NCBI GenBank assembly: GCA_013298075.1
Contig: JAAFJG010000037.1
Location: 1-44,978, forward strand
Direction: 5' to 3'
Source: Cytophagales bacterium
GTDB lineage: Bacteria; Bacteroidota; Bacteroidia; Cytophagales; Microscillaceae
DNA length: 44,978 bases
The translations under genes and the position numbers were made by a program. Shown piece after piece: positions 7,626 through 16,788 of this stretch; the stretch's first letter is position 1, and each line of letters opens with the position of its first letter. The notes under the pieces were generated by a model. The model searched no databases. It was not told where the DNA came from and worked only from the letters and a program-made list of their open reading frames with translations.

Positions 7626-8696
7626 TTATAATCTATCAAAACTAAATTTGATAGAAAAAATATTAGAATACAAAGCATTAGCATTTTTATCCGTATTGTT
7701 TCGAGTCAAAGCGTAATCAATCGTAAAATCTTTGATATTTACTCCCAAACCAAAACTATAATGTGCTTGTGCGTATTGTGTGCCATCAAAATTTTTAATT
7801 TTTTGATATTGATTAGCCCCTGCTCTCAAAAAAACAATTTTTTGATAATCTAATTCGAAGCCCAAAGAAGGACTTAATGAAAAATAATCGTTTGCTAACA
7901 ATGTATTTCTACGTCCATCAGAAGTAATAGAGGCATCAAAAGCCAATAAAACATTCAAATCTTTGCTGATTTTAACATTTTTACCTATGCCCAAAATGGC
8001 TCTCGGCAAAGTTAATTCGGTAGAAGTGCGAGGAATTTGATTGCCTGTTTGCGTATATACATTATATAACAAAGACGTGTTGTGTGTCCAAGTATTAAAA
8101 GTTGTACTTACATCTCTCAACAATAAACCTAATTGCCAAGTTCCGAATTTACGTTGTGCGCCTGCATCAATCCCAAAACCAAAAGCGTTGGCAAAATTTC
8201 CTGCATTTCTATAAATGATTTTAAAGTTTCCGCCCAATTCCCAACCTTTTATTTTTCGACTATACGTTACCAAAAAACCATAATCTGCTGAACTAAAAAA
8301 TTTTACATTATTATAGTTGATATTTCCGTTGGCATCATACAAAAAACGCGTATCGGGAATATCATCAACGCCAAAACGAATGGCAGTAATACCAATACAA
8401 CTATTGCTATCAACTCTGGTAGCAAAAGATGCAAAATCATATTTAGCAATTCCTCCAAATTGTTCGGAGTGCATCAAAGCGGCTTCATATTTTTTTTTGA
8501 TGCCCAAAAGTCCCGCAGGATTCCAATATCCTGAGGTAACATCTTTGACAATTCCCACTTGCGTATTACCCATCGCTAAGGCTCTTCCACCGACTCCAAT
8601 ATTTAAAAATTCGTTACTATAAATGGGCGTTGTTTGGGCTTGTAACATATTGATAACACAAAAAAAACAAAATACAATATAATACAATCGTTTCAT
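7626..8696 (-). CDS. PorV/PorQ-family outer-membrane beta-barrel protein
   Basis: A 356-residue protein with a Sec signal peptide (MKRLYYIVFCFFCVINMLQAQ). The opening of the mature protein (NEFLNIGVGGRALAMGNTQVGIVKDVTSGYWNPAGL) is the hallmark of the PorV/PorQ/UPF0164 family of FadL-like barrels. Alternating hydrophobic strands run to the C-terminal FSFDRL, which ends in a typical barrel strand. In Bacteroidota, PorV (LptO) and relatives shuttle T9SS cargo at the cell surface. Whether this is the core PorV or an accessory paralogue cannot be settled. It is 26 bp downstream of the HAMP-GAF gene and may be co-transcribed with it. Confidence 0.82.
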   Translation of the reverse strand: MKRLYYIVFCFFCVINMLQAQTTPIYSNEFLNIGVGGRALAMGNTQVGIVKDVTSGYWNPAGLLGIKKKYEAALMHSEQFGGIAKYDFASFATRVDSNSCIGITAIRFGVDDIPDTRFLYDANGNINYNNVKFFSSADYGFLVTYSRKIKGWELGGNFKIIYRNAGNFANAFGFGIDAGAQRKFGTWQLGLLLRDVSTTFNTWTHNTSLLYNVYTQTGNQIPRTSTELTLPRAILGIGKNVKISKDLNVLLAFDASITSDGRRNTLLANDYFSLSPSLGFELDYQKIVFLRAGANQYQKIKNFDGTQYAQAHYSFGLGVNIKDFTIDYALTRNNTDKNANALYSNIFSIKFSFDRL

Positions 8697-8722
8697 TTTT
8701 ATTTTTAAGAAATAGGTTGAAC

Positions 8723-10381
8723 TTATTTTAGTTTATACACTTGTTTTAGTTTTTCTAATTCGGTTTGGTGTTCTTTTGATTCCTTTTCCTTTTGCTTTAT
8801 TTCGAGCAATAATTTTTCTTTTTCTAATTTTTGCTCTTCTATTTCGGTTTTATCCTTTATAATAATCAATACTCCTATTACTTCGGTTGCTTGTTTGATA
8901 GGTATAAAATAGAAAGTGAAATAGTTTGTTTTATTTTCTTCGTTTGGATTTTTAATTACAAATTCCTGCGAATTTTCTTCATTGATTAGTGCTTTTTCAA
9001 TACTGATAATACAATATTGTTTAATATAATTATTCAATATTTTCCCAATATGTGCATTTTTAGAGGGAGATGCAATCTGTCCCCAAAAATTATTTTCAGA
9101 AAAATGATTGAAAGCCAAGATATATTGCTCTTTATCTAAAATAATTTTTGGGTGTAAATCATTGATTAAAAGGCTATCGAACCAAAATTTTCTTTTTTCT
9201 AAATCATACATATCTACACTTACTTTTTCATATTTTTCTCGAATATTTTTGAGATCATTCTCCAATTCTTTTTTTTGTTTTTCTGCTATTTTTTGTTTGT
9301 GGTTTACTTGTTCTTGAGTGGCTTGTAATTGCTCTACACTTTCGACTAATTCAGCTTCTTGTTTTTGTAAAATTTTTCGTTGTTTTTGGCTTTCTTCCAA
9401 TAGTTTTTTAGTTTGTGAATTTATTTTAGCTGATAAAATAGTAGTGGCTAATGTTTCTGCTAATTTTTCTATAAATTCTATATGATAACTTTCCAAGGGC
9501 GAAAACATAGCTATCTCAATAACTCCTTGTGATTGTTTATCATTTTTCAAAGGGACTAACAATAAATAATTAGGCGTAGCAGTTCCTAAACCTGATTTTA
9601 CTTGGATATAATCTTCAGGAATTTGTTCGAGATAAATGGTTTGTTTTTCTTGAAAAGCCTGCCCAATTAGTCCTTCATCGGTAGGAATAATTTTTCTGAG
9701 ATATTTTTTTTTGTCGTATGCATAACAAGCAATGAGTTCTAAAGATTCTTCTTTTCCCTCATTTTCTTCATTTAATACAAATATTCCACCTTGATTTGCT
9801 TTGATATATTTAACTAATTTTTCTATCAAAATATCAGAAGTAATACTAAAATCTTGTGAATCACTTCCTAAAATTTCGACAAAATTTGCCAATCCGTTGC
9901 TCACCCAACTTCTTCTTTCTTCTTGTTGTCTGATGGTTTGTGCTTGTTTTTGTGCTTTGACTAATGATTCTATAATTTCATTATCTTTATCAGAATAAGT
10001 TAAATTATCTAAATTTTCGTTATTTTCTAAGTTTTGTGCAAACACTCTAATTTTTTGAAAACTTTGGGAAATTTGATACAAATCTCTGTTTAAGTCTCCT
10101 AATTCATTATTACCTTCTTCTCGATAATATAAAGACCCTTGCTCTCCTTTTAAAATGGTATTGCTAATATCTCGCATACGCTCGATAGGTGCAATCAATC
10201 GATGATACAACATATTTCTTAACCAAAACATACTTCCTATATAAAATATGGTCATAATTTCATCAACATAACTTTTTGTATTCAATCCTAATACATAATT
10301 GAAAGCAATTAATATCAATAAAACAATTAAACTTATATTAAGAATTTCTCTTAATTTTAGATTTTTCAATAAATTATACAT
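8723..10381 (-). CDS. membrane-anchored HAMP-GAF-coiled-coil-PAS-like protein without a kinase domain
   Basis: A 552-residue protein with two N-terminal hydrophobic segments (about 14-33 and 41-57). A HAMP-like stretch follows (HRLIAPIERMRDISNTIL, about 60-115), then a GAF domain (about 160-310, including LLVPLKNDKQSQGVIEIAMF). A coiled coil spans about 312-395. A PAS-like domain (about 396-510: LINDLHPKIILDKEQYILAFN ... FIPIKQATEVIGVLIIIKD) and a last coiled coil complete it. No His-kinase, GGDEF, phosphatase or methyl-accepting region is seen, so output must be by protein contact. Such sensor-only proteins occur in Cytophagales. The ligand is unknown. Confidence 0.72.
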   Translation of the reverse strand: MYNLLKNLKLREILNISLIVLLILIAFNYVLGLNTKSYVDEIMTIFYIGSMFWLRNMLYHRLIAPIERMRDISNTILKGEQGSLYYREEGNNELGDLNRDLYQISQSFQKIRVFAQNLENNENLDNLTYSDKDNEIIESLVKAQKQAQTIRQQEERRSWVSNGLANFVEILGSDSQDFSITSDILIEKLVKYIKANQGGIFVLNEENEGKEESLELIACYAYDKKKYLRKIIPTDEGLIGQAFQEKQTIYLEQIPEDYIQVKSGLGTATPNYLLLVPLKNDKQSQGVIEIAMFSPLESYHIEFIEKLAETLATTILSAKINSQTKKLLEESQKQRKILQKQEAELVESVEQLQATQEQVNHKQKIAEKQKKELENDLKNIREKYEKVSVDMYDLEKRKFWFDSLLINDLHPKIILDKEQYILAFNHFSENNFWGQIASPSKNAHIGKILNNYIKQYCIISIEKALINEENSQEFVIKNPNEENKTNYFTFYFIPIKQATEVIGVLIIIKDKTEIEEQKLEKEKLLLEIKQKEKESKEHQTELEKLKQVYKLK

Positions 10382-10492
10382 ATTTTTTAAGCCTTTACTT
10401 TTATTTTTTTTACTTTTATTTTTTAGGGAATGATTTTTTTATTTAAAATTAGATAAAAAAGTATATATCGATACTTTCAAAAACTATGCAAA

Positions 10493-11407
10493 TTAAAAAT
10501 ATAACCAAAACCAATTCCAATTTCCTCTTTCATTATATTCTAAAGTTGGGGCAGGCAAACGAAACATATTCACTACATATAACATTTTTTTGACCCATTT
10601 TTTATTCGTTTTGATAGCCGTTAAATCCCAATCTAAACCCAAAAAAAATCTTCTATACGGATTATAACCTGCCTTTATATTTTTACTATCTTCTGCAAAT
10701 ATCATATCTCGTGCCGAATAACCCAAAGAAATATTGAGCCATTTTGGAAATATAGACGTTTTTCGAAGAAATTTATCTATATCAATCGAATACCAATACG
10801 TTTGTGCATTATAATCTTTGATAAATTGTTCTGCCAAAGTTTTGCCTAATAAATTTGGTCTTAATGGCGCATATCCCGAAGGATAAAATGAAAATTTTGG
10901 GTGAATACGCACTTCATTCCATAATTTATATTGTCCCCAACTAAAAAATGCGCCCGTTGTATTTGCCAAAAAATCGCCCCAAGAAGCACCATATTCTTTT
11001 GAAAATCCATCAAATACTTCAATATTTAACATCATAAAAGACGAAGAGGCAGCACTCCAAAAAAGTGCTTTTTCTTTTTTCATTCCTGCATTTTCCAAAC
11101 TATTCGCAATAGCACTTGTGAGATGAAAAGTAGTATAAAAATGTCCAAGTTTGTCCATTTGTTTCCACTCGTGATTATCATTATAAAAACGAAAACCGCC
11201 CATATCACTTTTTCCATACCAAGTAACGCCCAATAATGTCATCGCTCCCACATAACTTCCCGCACCAATCCAAGCCAATCGATTAATTTTTTTTTGTATG
11301 CTATCTTTATCAATTGTATGTATATTTATAAGTATATTCGAATTTGCTTTTACTTTTGATATTTGCAATAAAAAAAATAAAATAACACAATAATATTTTA
11401 TCATCAA
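10493..11407 (-). CDS. DUF2279-family (YfiM-like) envelope protein
   Basis: A 304-residue protein with an N-terminal signal sequence (about 1-21). The conserved core includes WKQMDKLGHFYTTFHLTSAI and LNIEVFDGFSKEYGASWGDFLANTTGAFF, the DUF2279 signature with a Lys-Leu-Gly-His motif and an acidic EVFDGF motif. The C-terminal half has strand-like aromatic segments (SLGYSARDMIFAE; RRFFLGLDWDLTAI) ending WFWLYF, suggestive of a small barrel. The function of the family is not established. It is encoded 21 bp downstream of the nucleotidyltransferase and is likely to share its transcript, which hints at a role in the cell envelope. Confidence 0.8.
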   Translation of the reverse strand: MMIKYYCVILFFLLQISKVKANSNILINIHTIDKDSIQKKINRLAWIGAGSYVGAMTLLGVTWYGKSDMGGFRFYNDNHEWKQMDKLGHFYTTFHLTSAIANSLENAGMKKEKALFWSAASSSFMMLNIEVFDGFSKEYGASWGDFLANTTGAFFSWGQYKLWNEVRIHPKFSFYPSGYAPLRPNLLGKTLAEQFIKDYNAQTYWYSIDIDKFLRKTSIFPKWLNISLGYSARDMIFAEDSKNIKAGYNPYRRFFLGLDWDLTAIKTNKKWVKKMLYVVNMFRLPAPTLEYNERGNWNWFWLYF

Positions 11408-11428
11408 TATTTTATCAATTTTAATCGT

Positions 11429-12436
11429 TTATGATTTTGTAAAATTCAATTCTGTGTCATCACCTACGTTCAGGCTTTGTACCAAACCTTTCAAAGAAGT
11501 ATCATTGCCAATAATAGAAGAATTTAAAATCACGTCCTCTAACGCACTATAAGCACCAATAATTGAATTATTGACTATCGTATTTTTCAAAGTCGTGTGA
11601 TCACCAATGGCAACATTCGGTCCGATAATGGTTTGTTCAATCTTACAATTTTGCCCGATACTGACAGGCGGAATAATAATTGTATGTTTAAATTCGTGTT
11701 TTATTTGATTTTTATTGGCAATATTATTTAATAAAATAGCATTTGCTTCTAATAAAGTTTCTTTTCTACCGCAATCAAACCAATTATCTACGTGCATTGC
11801 TTGAATAAAATGACCTTTTTCTATCAACATCATCAATACATCGGTGAGTTGATATTCATTATTTGTCTTGATATTTTTTTCGAGTAATTCTGATAAAGTA
11901 TCAAAAAATAAATTTGAATCTTTGATTTTATATACGCCCACCAAAGCCAAATTAGATTTAGGAATTTTTGGTTTTTCTATTACTTTTAATACTTGTAACG
12001 TTTCTTGATTTGCTTCTGCAATACCAAAACGCACAGGATTATTTACCTTTTTTACGCCTACGATTGTATTTTCTGCCTCTAAAATTTTTTTTAAATCGAG
12101 ATTAACAATAGAATCTCCAAAAAATATCAAAAATTCATTTTCATCTTTCAAAGTTTCTTTTGCGACCCAAATGGCGTGAGCAGAACCTTCCCTTGGTTCT
12201 TGTTGAATACAAGTAATATTGATTTTTTCTTTATAATTATCGATGACAAAATCCTCAATTTTATCACCTAAATAACCCAAAATAAATACAAAATCTTTAA
12301 TACCATTTTCTATTAAATAATCAATAATATGTCCTAAAATAGGCTTTCCTGCCACAGGCACCAACACTTTCGGTTGTGTATGCGTATGTGGACGTAAGCG
12401 AGTACCTGCTCCTGCAACGGGAATAATTACTTTCAT
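11429..12436 (-). CDS. sugar-1-phosphate nucleotidyltransferase with left-handed beta-helix tail
   Basis: Makes an NDP-sugar from a sugar-1-phosphate and an NTP, feeding polysaccharide or glycoprotein synthesis. The N-terminus MKVIIPVAGAGTRLRPHTHT is the nucleotide-binding motif, followed by QPKVLVPVAGKPILGH and the metal-binding FFGDS. A C-terminal series of hexapeptide-like repeats (IGQNCKIEQTIIGPNVAIGD ... NSIIGNDTSLKGL) forms a beta-helix. The start is placed at 12436, giving 335 residues. An upstream ATG at 12475 would lie within a perfect -7 promoter box and add residues not found in the family. It resembles the glucose-1-phosphate thymidylyl- or uridylyltransferase groups; the exact substrate is not readable. 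Confidence 0.85.
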   Translation of the reverse strand: MKVIIPVAGAGTRLRPHTHTQPKVLVPVAGKPILGHIIDYLIENGIKDFVFILGYLGDKIEDFVIDNYKEKINITCIQQEPREGSAHAIWVAKETLKDENEFLIFFGDSIVNLDLKKILEAENTIVGVKKVNNPVRFGIAEANQETLQVLKVIEKPKIPKSNLALVGVYKIKDSNLFFDTLSELLEKNIKTNNEYQLTDVLMMLIEKGHFIQAMHVDNWFDCGRKETLLEANAILLNNIANKNQIKHEFKHTIIIPPVSIGQNCKIEQTIIGPNVAIGDHTTLKNTIVNNSIIGAYSALEDVILNSSIIGNDTSLKGLVQSLNVGDDTELNFTKS

Positions 12437-12472
12437 TGAATCAATATTATTTAATATATCTAAAACTCTTTG

Positions 12473-12480
12473 CAAAAATA
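12473..12480 (-). promoter_or_regulatory. -7 box of the nucleotidyltransferase promoter
   Basis: On the minus strand this reads TATTTTTG, a perfect match to TAnnTTTG, 36 bases ahead of the ATG at 12436. It decides the start choice for the gene. No clear -33 TTG is present. Confidence 0.55.
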
Positions 12481-12711
12481 TGTTTTTTTTTTGAGAAATA
12501 AAAAAAAATTTAAGAAAGGTTATTTATTTTAGAATTTTTATTGCGTTTTTTATTTGTTTTAGAATTTTTTTGATACAAAAACAAATATATTCAAATCTGA
12601 AAAGTAATTAATTTTATATTTTTTTTAATGTAAATGCTTCGAGGTTAAGATAGTATTTATTTTAAAAATAGAACGCGAAACGTTACAGAAAAAATAGAGA
12701 AATTTAAAAAC

Positions 12712-12749
12712 AAAAAAATGATATTTGAATTTTCAAATATCATTTTTTT
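12712..12749 (-). terminator. terminator of the secreted Ig-like protein gene
   Basis: A 17-bp perfect stem (12712-12728 with 12733-12749) encloses the loop ATTT. The seven A/T pairs at its base give a U-run in both directions. It begins 9 bases after the stop of the gene at 12759-14777. The rest of the 12481-12711 gap shows no gene. Confidence 0.9.
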
Positions 12750-12758
12750 TGTTTTTGT

Positions 12759-14777
12759 CTATTCTTTTATCAAATGAATATTTTTGATACATTGTCCATT
12801 ACCAAAAATAACTTTGGCACTATACAAACCTTGCTGTAAAAATGAAACATCTGCATCACTTTCGACTGTATCTCCTTCCCATATCAATTTTTCATCGCCT
12901 TGATTATTAAATAATTTTATTTGATAGGTAAAACCTGCTGACGTTTTGCCATCTAAATTATTATAATCAATACCAGGAATATTAGTCAAACGAACTTTCA
13001 AACGACCCGAACTAATTGGATTTTTAAAAGCAATAGGCTCAATAATATACCAAGGACCTCTACCAGGTCCGACTGGCGTGCCACCTGCATAACATTCATC
13101 AATAGTCACTAAAATAGCATATTCCACCCATGAACTTGGACCACATCTGTTTTTTAGGCGCACTCGTAAAGTAACAAAAGCAGCAGAATAAGTCATCGGT
13201 AGGCTAATTCTTACACGTGAAGTGCGCGGTTTTAATCCAATATCTCCTTCGTTTTCAGTAATATGTGGATTTGGATTTGTCCCAGTGTTAGTACCACTAA
13301 AATCTTGATTCGTCAAATTATCAATTTGACTCACAATAGTAGCACCGTCCCATTCAAAAGCAGTAACTCGCGCATCTGCGCCATTAGGCAACAAATCAAA
13401 ATCTGTTTCGAAGGTAAGTACGGAACCACTACATACTTTCAAGTTACCATTAGTATCATATTTTGGATTTTCCATACCTATCAAACGTATTGGATTAGTA
13501 CCATAAGGTACTCCTACCCAAGTATCAATATTTGTTGAAGATGTGCCTCCACAGCTATTATTGGTATTACAATTTAGATTCATCAAAAATCCATTTGTAG
13601 TTGAAGGAGTATAGACTACTACATTTGAGACATTAGTAGTGATTGTTTGTAATAAACTTGTGGCAGAAAAAGAAACATTATATCCTGTCAGAGTCCAAAC
13701 AAAACTATTAGGACTACCAAAGTTTGATACTACTGAATAAGTTCTACTTGTTGCTGCACATTGTAAGGGCTGAGTATTTGTAAAACGTAACCTTCCAATT
13801 TGATTTGTAAAATCAATATTAAAAACAGGGTAATTCAAAGTATTACCACAAGCAATCGCTGAAACATTGATAGATGTGCCAGAAGTTCCATTGGGACGCA
13901 CCGTAATTTGAGAAGTCCCTTGTCCTGATAAAATAGTCCAACCATTACCCACATTCCAATTAAAATTAGTACCACAAGATAAACCAGGAGCAGTAAAAGT
14001 CAAAGGTGTAACATTATCACAAGAAGCAATATAATTACTTACACTTGGTATTATAGGTTGCAAAGTACTTCGTCTTCTTACTTGAAAAGTCAGCGGATTA
14101 CTTTTGTTAGAGTTGATACATGTATTGATGCCTCTCACGACTACATCTCCTTCTGCACAATCTGTGGGGATAGTAAAAGTAATAAACCCCACATTCCAAG
14201 AAGTACTAAATGTATTGGCTGATATAAAAGTACCAGGCGAAGTGGGAATCCAGCCTGTAGGCACACTCCATTCATATCCATCTGCGAAAGTATTATCAGT
14301 GGCAGGCATCTTCATCTGAGCAATAGACAAAGTAACTGTATTCACACAATGAGACAATATTGTCGGATTAGCAATAGCAGGAACAGGATTTACACCTGTA
14401 AGTGAACGAATTTGACACTCTCTTGGTGTTGCAGGACTTGGCACTAACACACCATCTGGTCTTCTAAAATTAACCGTTAATTTAATGAAGTCTCTTGAAG
14501 CAACGTCATTGAAACGTACAAGGGCGGAACTACCCAAAGAAGTGATATTTGCATTATCTGCTGTCCATACATAAGGATTAGTACTATCTAAACTCCAACC
14601 TTGTGGAACTCCGCTTATTACCGCAGAGGCGGTTACTTGGAAAAGACTGCCTGTGCAAAAAGGTTCTCCAAAACCTGAAATTCCAATTTGAACACTTTGA
14701 GCAGAAATTTTTGTAAAATTACTAACAAAAATTAGGAAAAGCAATAAAATTATCGGAGATGATTTTTGATTATTCAT
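12759..14777 (-). CDS. large secreted surface protein with Ig/PKD-like repeats and T9SS-like C-terminal domain
   Basis: A 672-residue exported protein with a signal peptide (to about residue 27, ISAQ). The body is rich in Ser, Thr, Asn and Gly with regularly spaced Cys and Trp residues. It has several stretches of the type GYEWSVPTGW, NFNWNVGNGW and FVWTLTGYN that recur in PKD/Ig-like repeats of SprB-type and gliding-related proteins. The C-terminal ~80 residues (NPISSGRLKVRL ... YQIKLFNNQGDEKLIWEGDT ... LQQGLYSAKVIFGNG) look like a type A T9SS sorting domain. It is encoded 12 bp after a small barrel gene, so the two probably form an operon. The ligand or adhesive role is inference. Confidence 0.75.
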   Translation of the reverse strand: MNNQKSSPIILLLFLIFVSNFTKISAQSVQIGISGFGEPFCTGSLFQVTASAVISGVPQGWSLDSTNPYVWTADNANITSLGSSALVRFNDVASRDFIKLTVNFRRPDGVLVPSPATPRECQIRSLTGVNPVPAIANPTILSHCVNTVTLSIAQMKMPATDNTFADGYEWSVPTGWIPTSPGTFISANTFSTSWNVGFITFTIPTDCAEGDVVVRGINTCINSNKSNPLTFQVRRRSTLQPIIPSVSNYIASCDNVTPLTFTAPGLSCGTNFNWNVGNGWTILSGQGTSQITVRPNGTSGTSINVSAIACGNTLNYPVFNIDFTNQIGRLRFTNTQPLQCAATSRTYSVVSNFGSPNSFVWTLTGYNVSFSATSLLQTITTNVSNVVVYTPSTTNGFLMNLNCNTNNSCGGTSSTNIDTWVGVPYGTNPIRLIGMENPKYDTNGNLKVCSGSVLTFETDFDLLPNGADARVTAFEWDGATIVSQIDNLTNQDFSGTNTGTNPNPHITENEGDIGLKPRTSRVRISLPMTYSAAFVTLRVRLKNRCGPSSWVEYAILVTIDECYAGGTPVGPGRGPWYIIEPIAFKNPISSGRLKVRLTNIPGIDYNNLDGKTSAGFTYQIKLFNNQGDEKLIWEGDTVESDADVSFLQQGLYSAKVIFGNGQCIKNIHLIKE

Positions 14778-14789
14778 AAGTAAAAGAGA

Positions 14790-15497
14790 TTAAAAATGAT
14801 AAGATAAATTAATGACTTGAAAAGGATTGAAATTCGAAATAAATGTTGCACGATTTGCACCATAACCAATAGAATTAGGATTATTTACAAGCCTCCTAAT
14901 ATACAGAGATTTGCTATCAGCATAACCAAAATTGAAAGAAGTTTCTAATGATAAAGAAATTTGAGAAGATAAGTGATATTGAAAACCAACAAAAGTAATA
15001 AATTGATAAGTTAAAATCCTATTCCCATCACTACCCTCAAAATCCCCTTGCACACCACTCCCATATACATTTTCAAATTCTCTATTTAAGTCAATAGAAG
15101 CATCTAAGCCGTAGATAAGTGTTATTTTTTCATATTTTTTTCTCCACTCATAACCAACTCTACCTACAAACTTTATTTTTTCCTGAAATGGGACTTTTGT
15201 GGAATTGTTTGCAATGGCTGGAAAGTAAGGGACATCGTGAAAATAATCTCCCCCAATTCTGACTCTAATAGCCCTATCTTTACCACTTTTAGTTTTGTAA
15301 TGATAACGACCAAATACGGTATATTTGGGAAGCGTATTTTTGTCGATAAGCCATAAAAGGTCAGTGGCGACTTCCCATTTTAATTTTTTGGTGGTGTCGG
15401 GTTGTATTGAGTTGGTTTCTTGTGCATGTAGCATTAAGAAAGAAGAAAAGTATAAAACCGTGCATATAAGTAGTTTTATACAACTTAATTGTAACAT
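14790..15497 (-). CDS. small outer-membrane beta-barrel protein
   Basis: A 235-residue protein from the ATG at 15497, where a good signal peptide begins (MLQLSCIKLLICTVLYFSSF, cleavage near LHAQ). The frame is open to 15548, but the extra 17 residues would precede a ready-made signal peptide. The mature part shows alternating amphipathic strands (YTVFGRYHYKTKSG, AIRVRIGGDYFHD, ITLIYGLDASIDL, QISLSLETSFNFGYA) and ends FQVINLSYHF with a terminal Phe, the usual barrel signature. It is the first gene of a two-gene unit with the secreted Ig-like protein and may anchor or assist it. The precise family is not recognised. Confidence 0.7.
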   Translation of the reverse strand: MLQLSCIKLLICTVLYFSSFLMLHAQETNSIQPDTTKKLKWEVATDLLWLIDKNTLPKYTVFGRYHYKTKSGKDRAIRVRIGGDYFHDVPYFPAIANNSTKVPFQEKIKFVGRVGYEWRKKYEKITLIYGLDASIDLNREFENVYGSGVQGDFEGSDGNRILTYQFITFVGFQYHLSSQISLSLETSFNFGYADSKSLYIRRLVNNPNSIGYGANRATFISNFNPFQVINLSYHF

Positions 15498-15690
15498 AAT
15501 TGTAAATATGTTTTGAATTGAATGAATAATTTTAAAAATAAAGTGCAAATAAAAGTAATATTTTTAAGAATTACAAAAAAATAATATTATTTTTTTGTGA
15601 AATGTAAGATTTATTGCAAACGATTGCAGTAATTGGTGGTTTTATGTTTTGTTTCTTAAAAAGTTTGTGAAAAATGAAAATATATATTTT

Positions 15691-15722
15691 GAATTGTCTC
15701 CAGATTTATTGGGAAGCAATTC
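15691..15722. repeat. AATTG-bounded intergenic repeat, degenerate copy
   Basis: The element is bounded by GAATTG (15691-15696) and CAATTC (15717-15722). Inside is TCCAGATTTATTGGGA, an imperfect hairpin. It matches the better copy at 17555-17599 in boundary and core. Confidence 0.5.
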
Positions 15723-15749
15723 AAAAATATAAATGCTATTCAAAAAAAA

Positions 15750-16694
15750 CTATTGCTTTTCTAAATAATTTGCGATATTATTTTTCAGTGTTTCCAATCG
15801 ATTTTCAGCCATTTCAGGAATAAATTTTTGTTGTGATATTTCTTCGTACAAAGCAATATATTCTTTAGAAATTTGATTTCTAAATTCATCGTTCATCTCA
15901 GGAATTTGCTGTCCTTCTTGTCCTTGAAAGCCATTTTTTATCAACCATTGTCTAACCATTTCTTTAGAACGTTGTGGTTGAGGTTGATTATTTTCTTGTA
16001 ATTTTTCGTAATTTTTTTTATCAAAATAACGAGCCGAATCAGGCGTATGAATTTCATCTATCAAATACACTTCATTATTTAACGTTCCAAATTCATATTT
16101 TGTATCTGCTAATATTAAATTTGCGTTGGCTGCAATTTGTTGTCCACGCTCAAAAAGGGCAAAAGTTGCTTTTTCAATCACTTCATATACTTCTTTTTTG
16201 ACCAAATTTTGTTTTAATATTTCGGTTGTTGTAATGTCTTCATCGTGAGTTCCTTGTGCGGCTTTGGTGGTTGGAGTGATGATAGGAAAAGGTAATTTTC
16301 CATTTTCTTTCAAATCATCTGGTAACATATAACCATTAAAATCACGTTGTCCATTTTTATAAGCACGCCAAGCAGTGCCAACCAAATATCCTCTAATCAC
16401 CATTTCAATCGGTAATGCTTCACATTTTAGTCCTACGCTTACGCTCACATCAGGCGAAGCTAACCACCAATTTTTGATAATATCTTTGGTATTTTGTAAC
16501 CAAAAACTTGATAATTGATTTAAAACTTGTCCTTTATGAGGAATTGGTTTGGGTAAAATTACATCAAAAGCAGAAATGCGGTCAGAGGCGATCATCACTA
16601 ATTTATCAGAGAAAATATATACTTCTCTTACTTTTCCTCTATAAAAATCGACTTGATTTTTAAAGTTAAAATGGGTGGTTGTTATATCAGACAT
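15750..16694 (-). CDS. purC: phosphoribosylaminoimidazole-succinocarboxamide synthase (SAICAR synthase)
   Basis: Catalyses the ATP-dependent joining of CAIR and aspartate in purine synthesis. The 314-residue protein has the family motifs FYRGKVREVYIF (glycine-rich ATP loop), MIASDRISAFDVILP, IEMVIRGYLVGTAWRAY, TTKAAQGTHDEDITTTE and ILADTKYEFG...VYLIDEIHTPDSARYF. The length is close to the eukaryote-like long form common in Bacteroidota. It is transcribed divergently from rluE. A good promoter lies at 16759-16788. No other purine gene is in the window. Confidence 0.97.
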   Translation of the reverse strand: MSDITTTHFNFKNQVDFYRGKVREVYIFSDKLVMIASDRISAFDVILPKPIPHKGQVLNQLSSFWLQNTKDIIKNWWLASPDVSVSVGLKCEALPIEMVIRGYLVGTAWRAYKNGQRDFNGYMLPDDLKENGKLPFPIITPTTKAAQGTHDEDITTTEILKQNLVKKEVYEVIEKATFALFERGQQIAANANLILADTKYEFGTLNNEVYLIDEIHTPDSARYFDKKNYEKLQENNQPQPQRSKEMVRQWLIKNGFQGQEGQQIPEMNDEFRNQISKEYIALYEEISQQKFIPEMAENRLETLKNNIANYLEKQ

Positions 16695-16758
16695 TGAAAA
16701 AAAATTTTTTAGGGGGTTTTTTTATGTTTTTTCGTAAAAAAAGACTTAATTTGCACTG

Positions 16759-16788
16759 CAAAGATAAAATATTTATATGAAAAATCAA
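16759..16788 (-). promoter_or_regulatory. purC promoter
   Basis: On the minus strand a -7 box TATCTTTG (16759-16766) is preceded by TTG (16786-16788) with a 19-base spacer. Both match the Bacteroidota housekeeping consensus. The upstream element overlaps the first codons of the divergent rluE gene. Confidence 0.7.

Noticed and set aside
12437-12475. Upstream ATG for the nucleotidyltransferase
   Set aside because: It overlaps the promoter -7 box (12473-12480). The nucleotide-binding motif at the very N-terminus fits the start at 12436.
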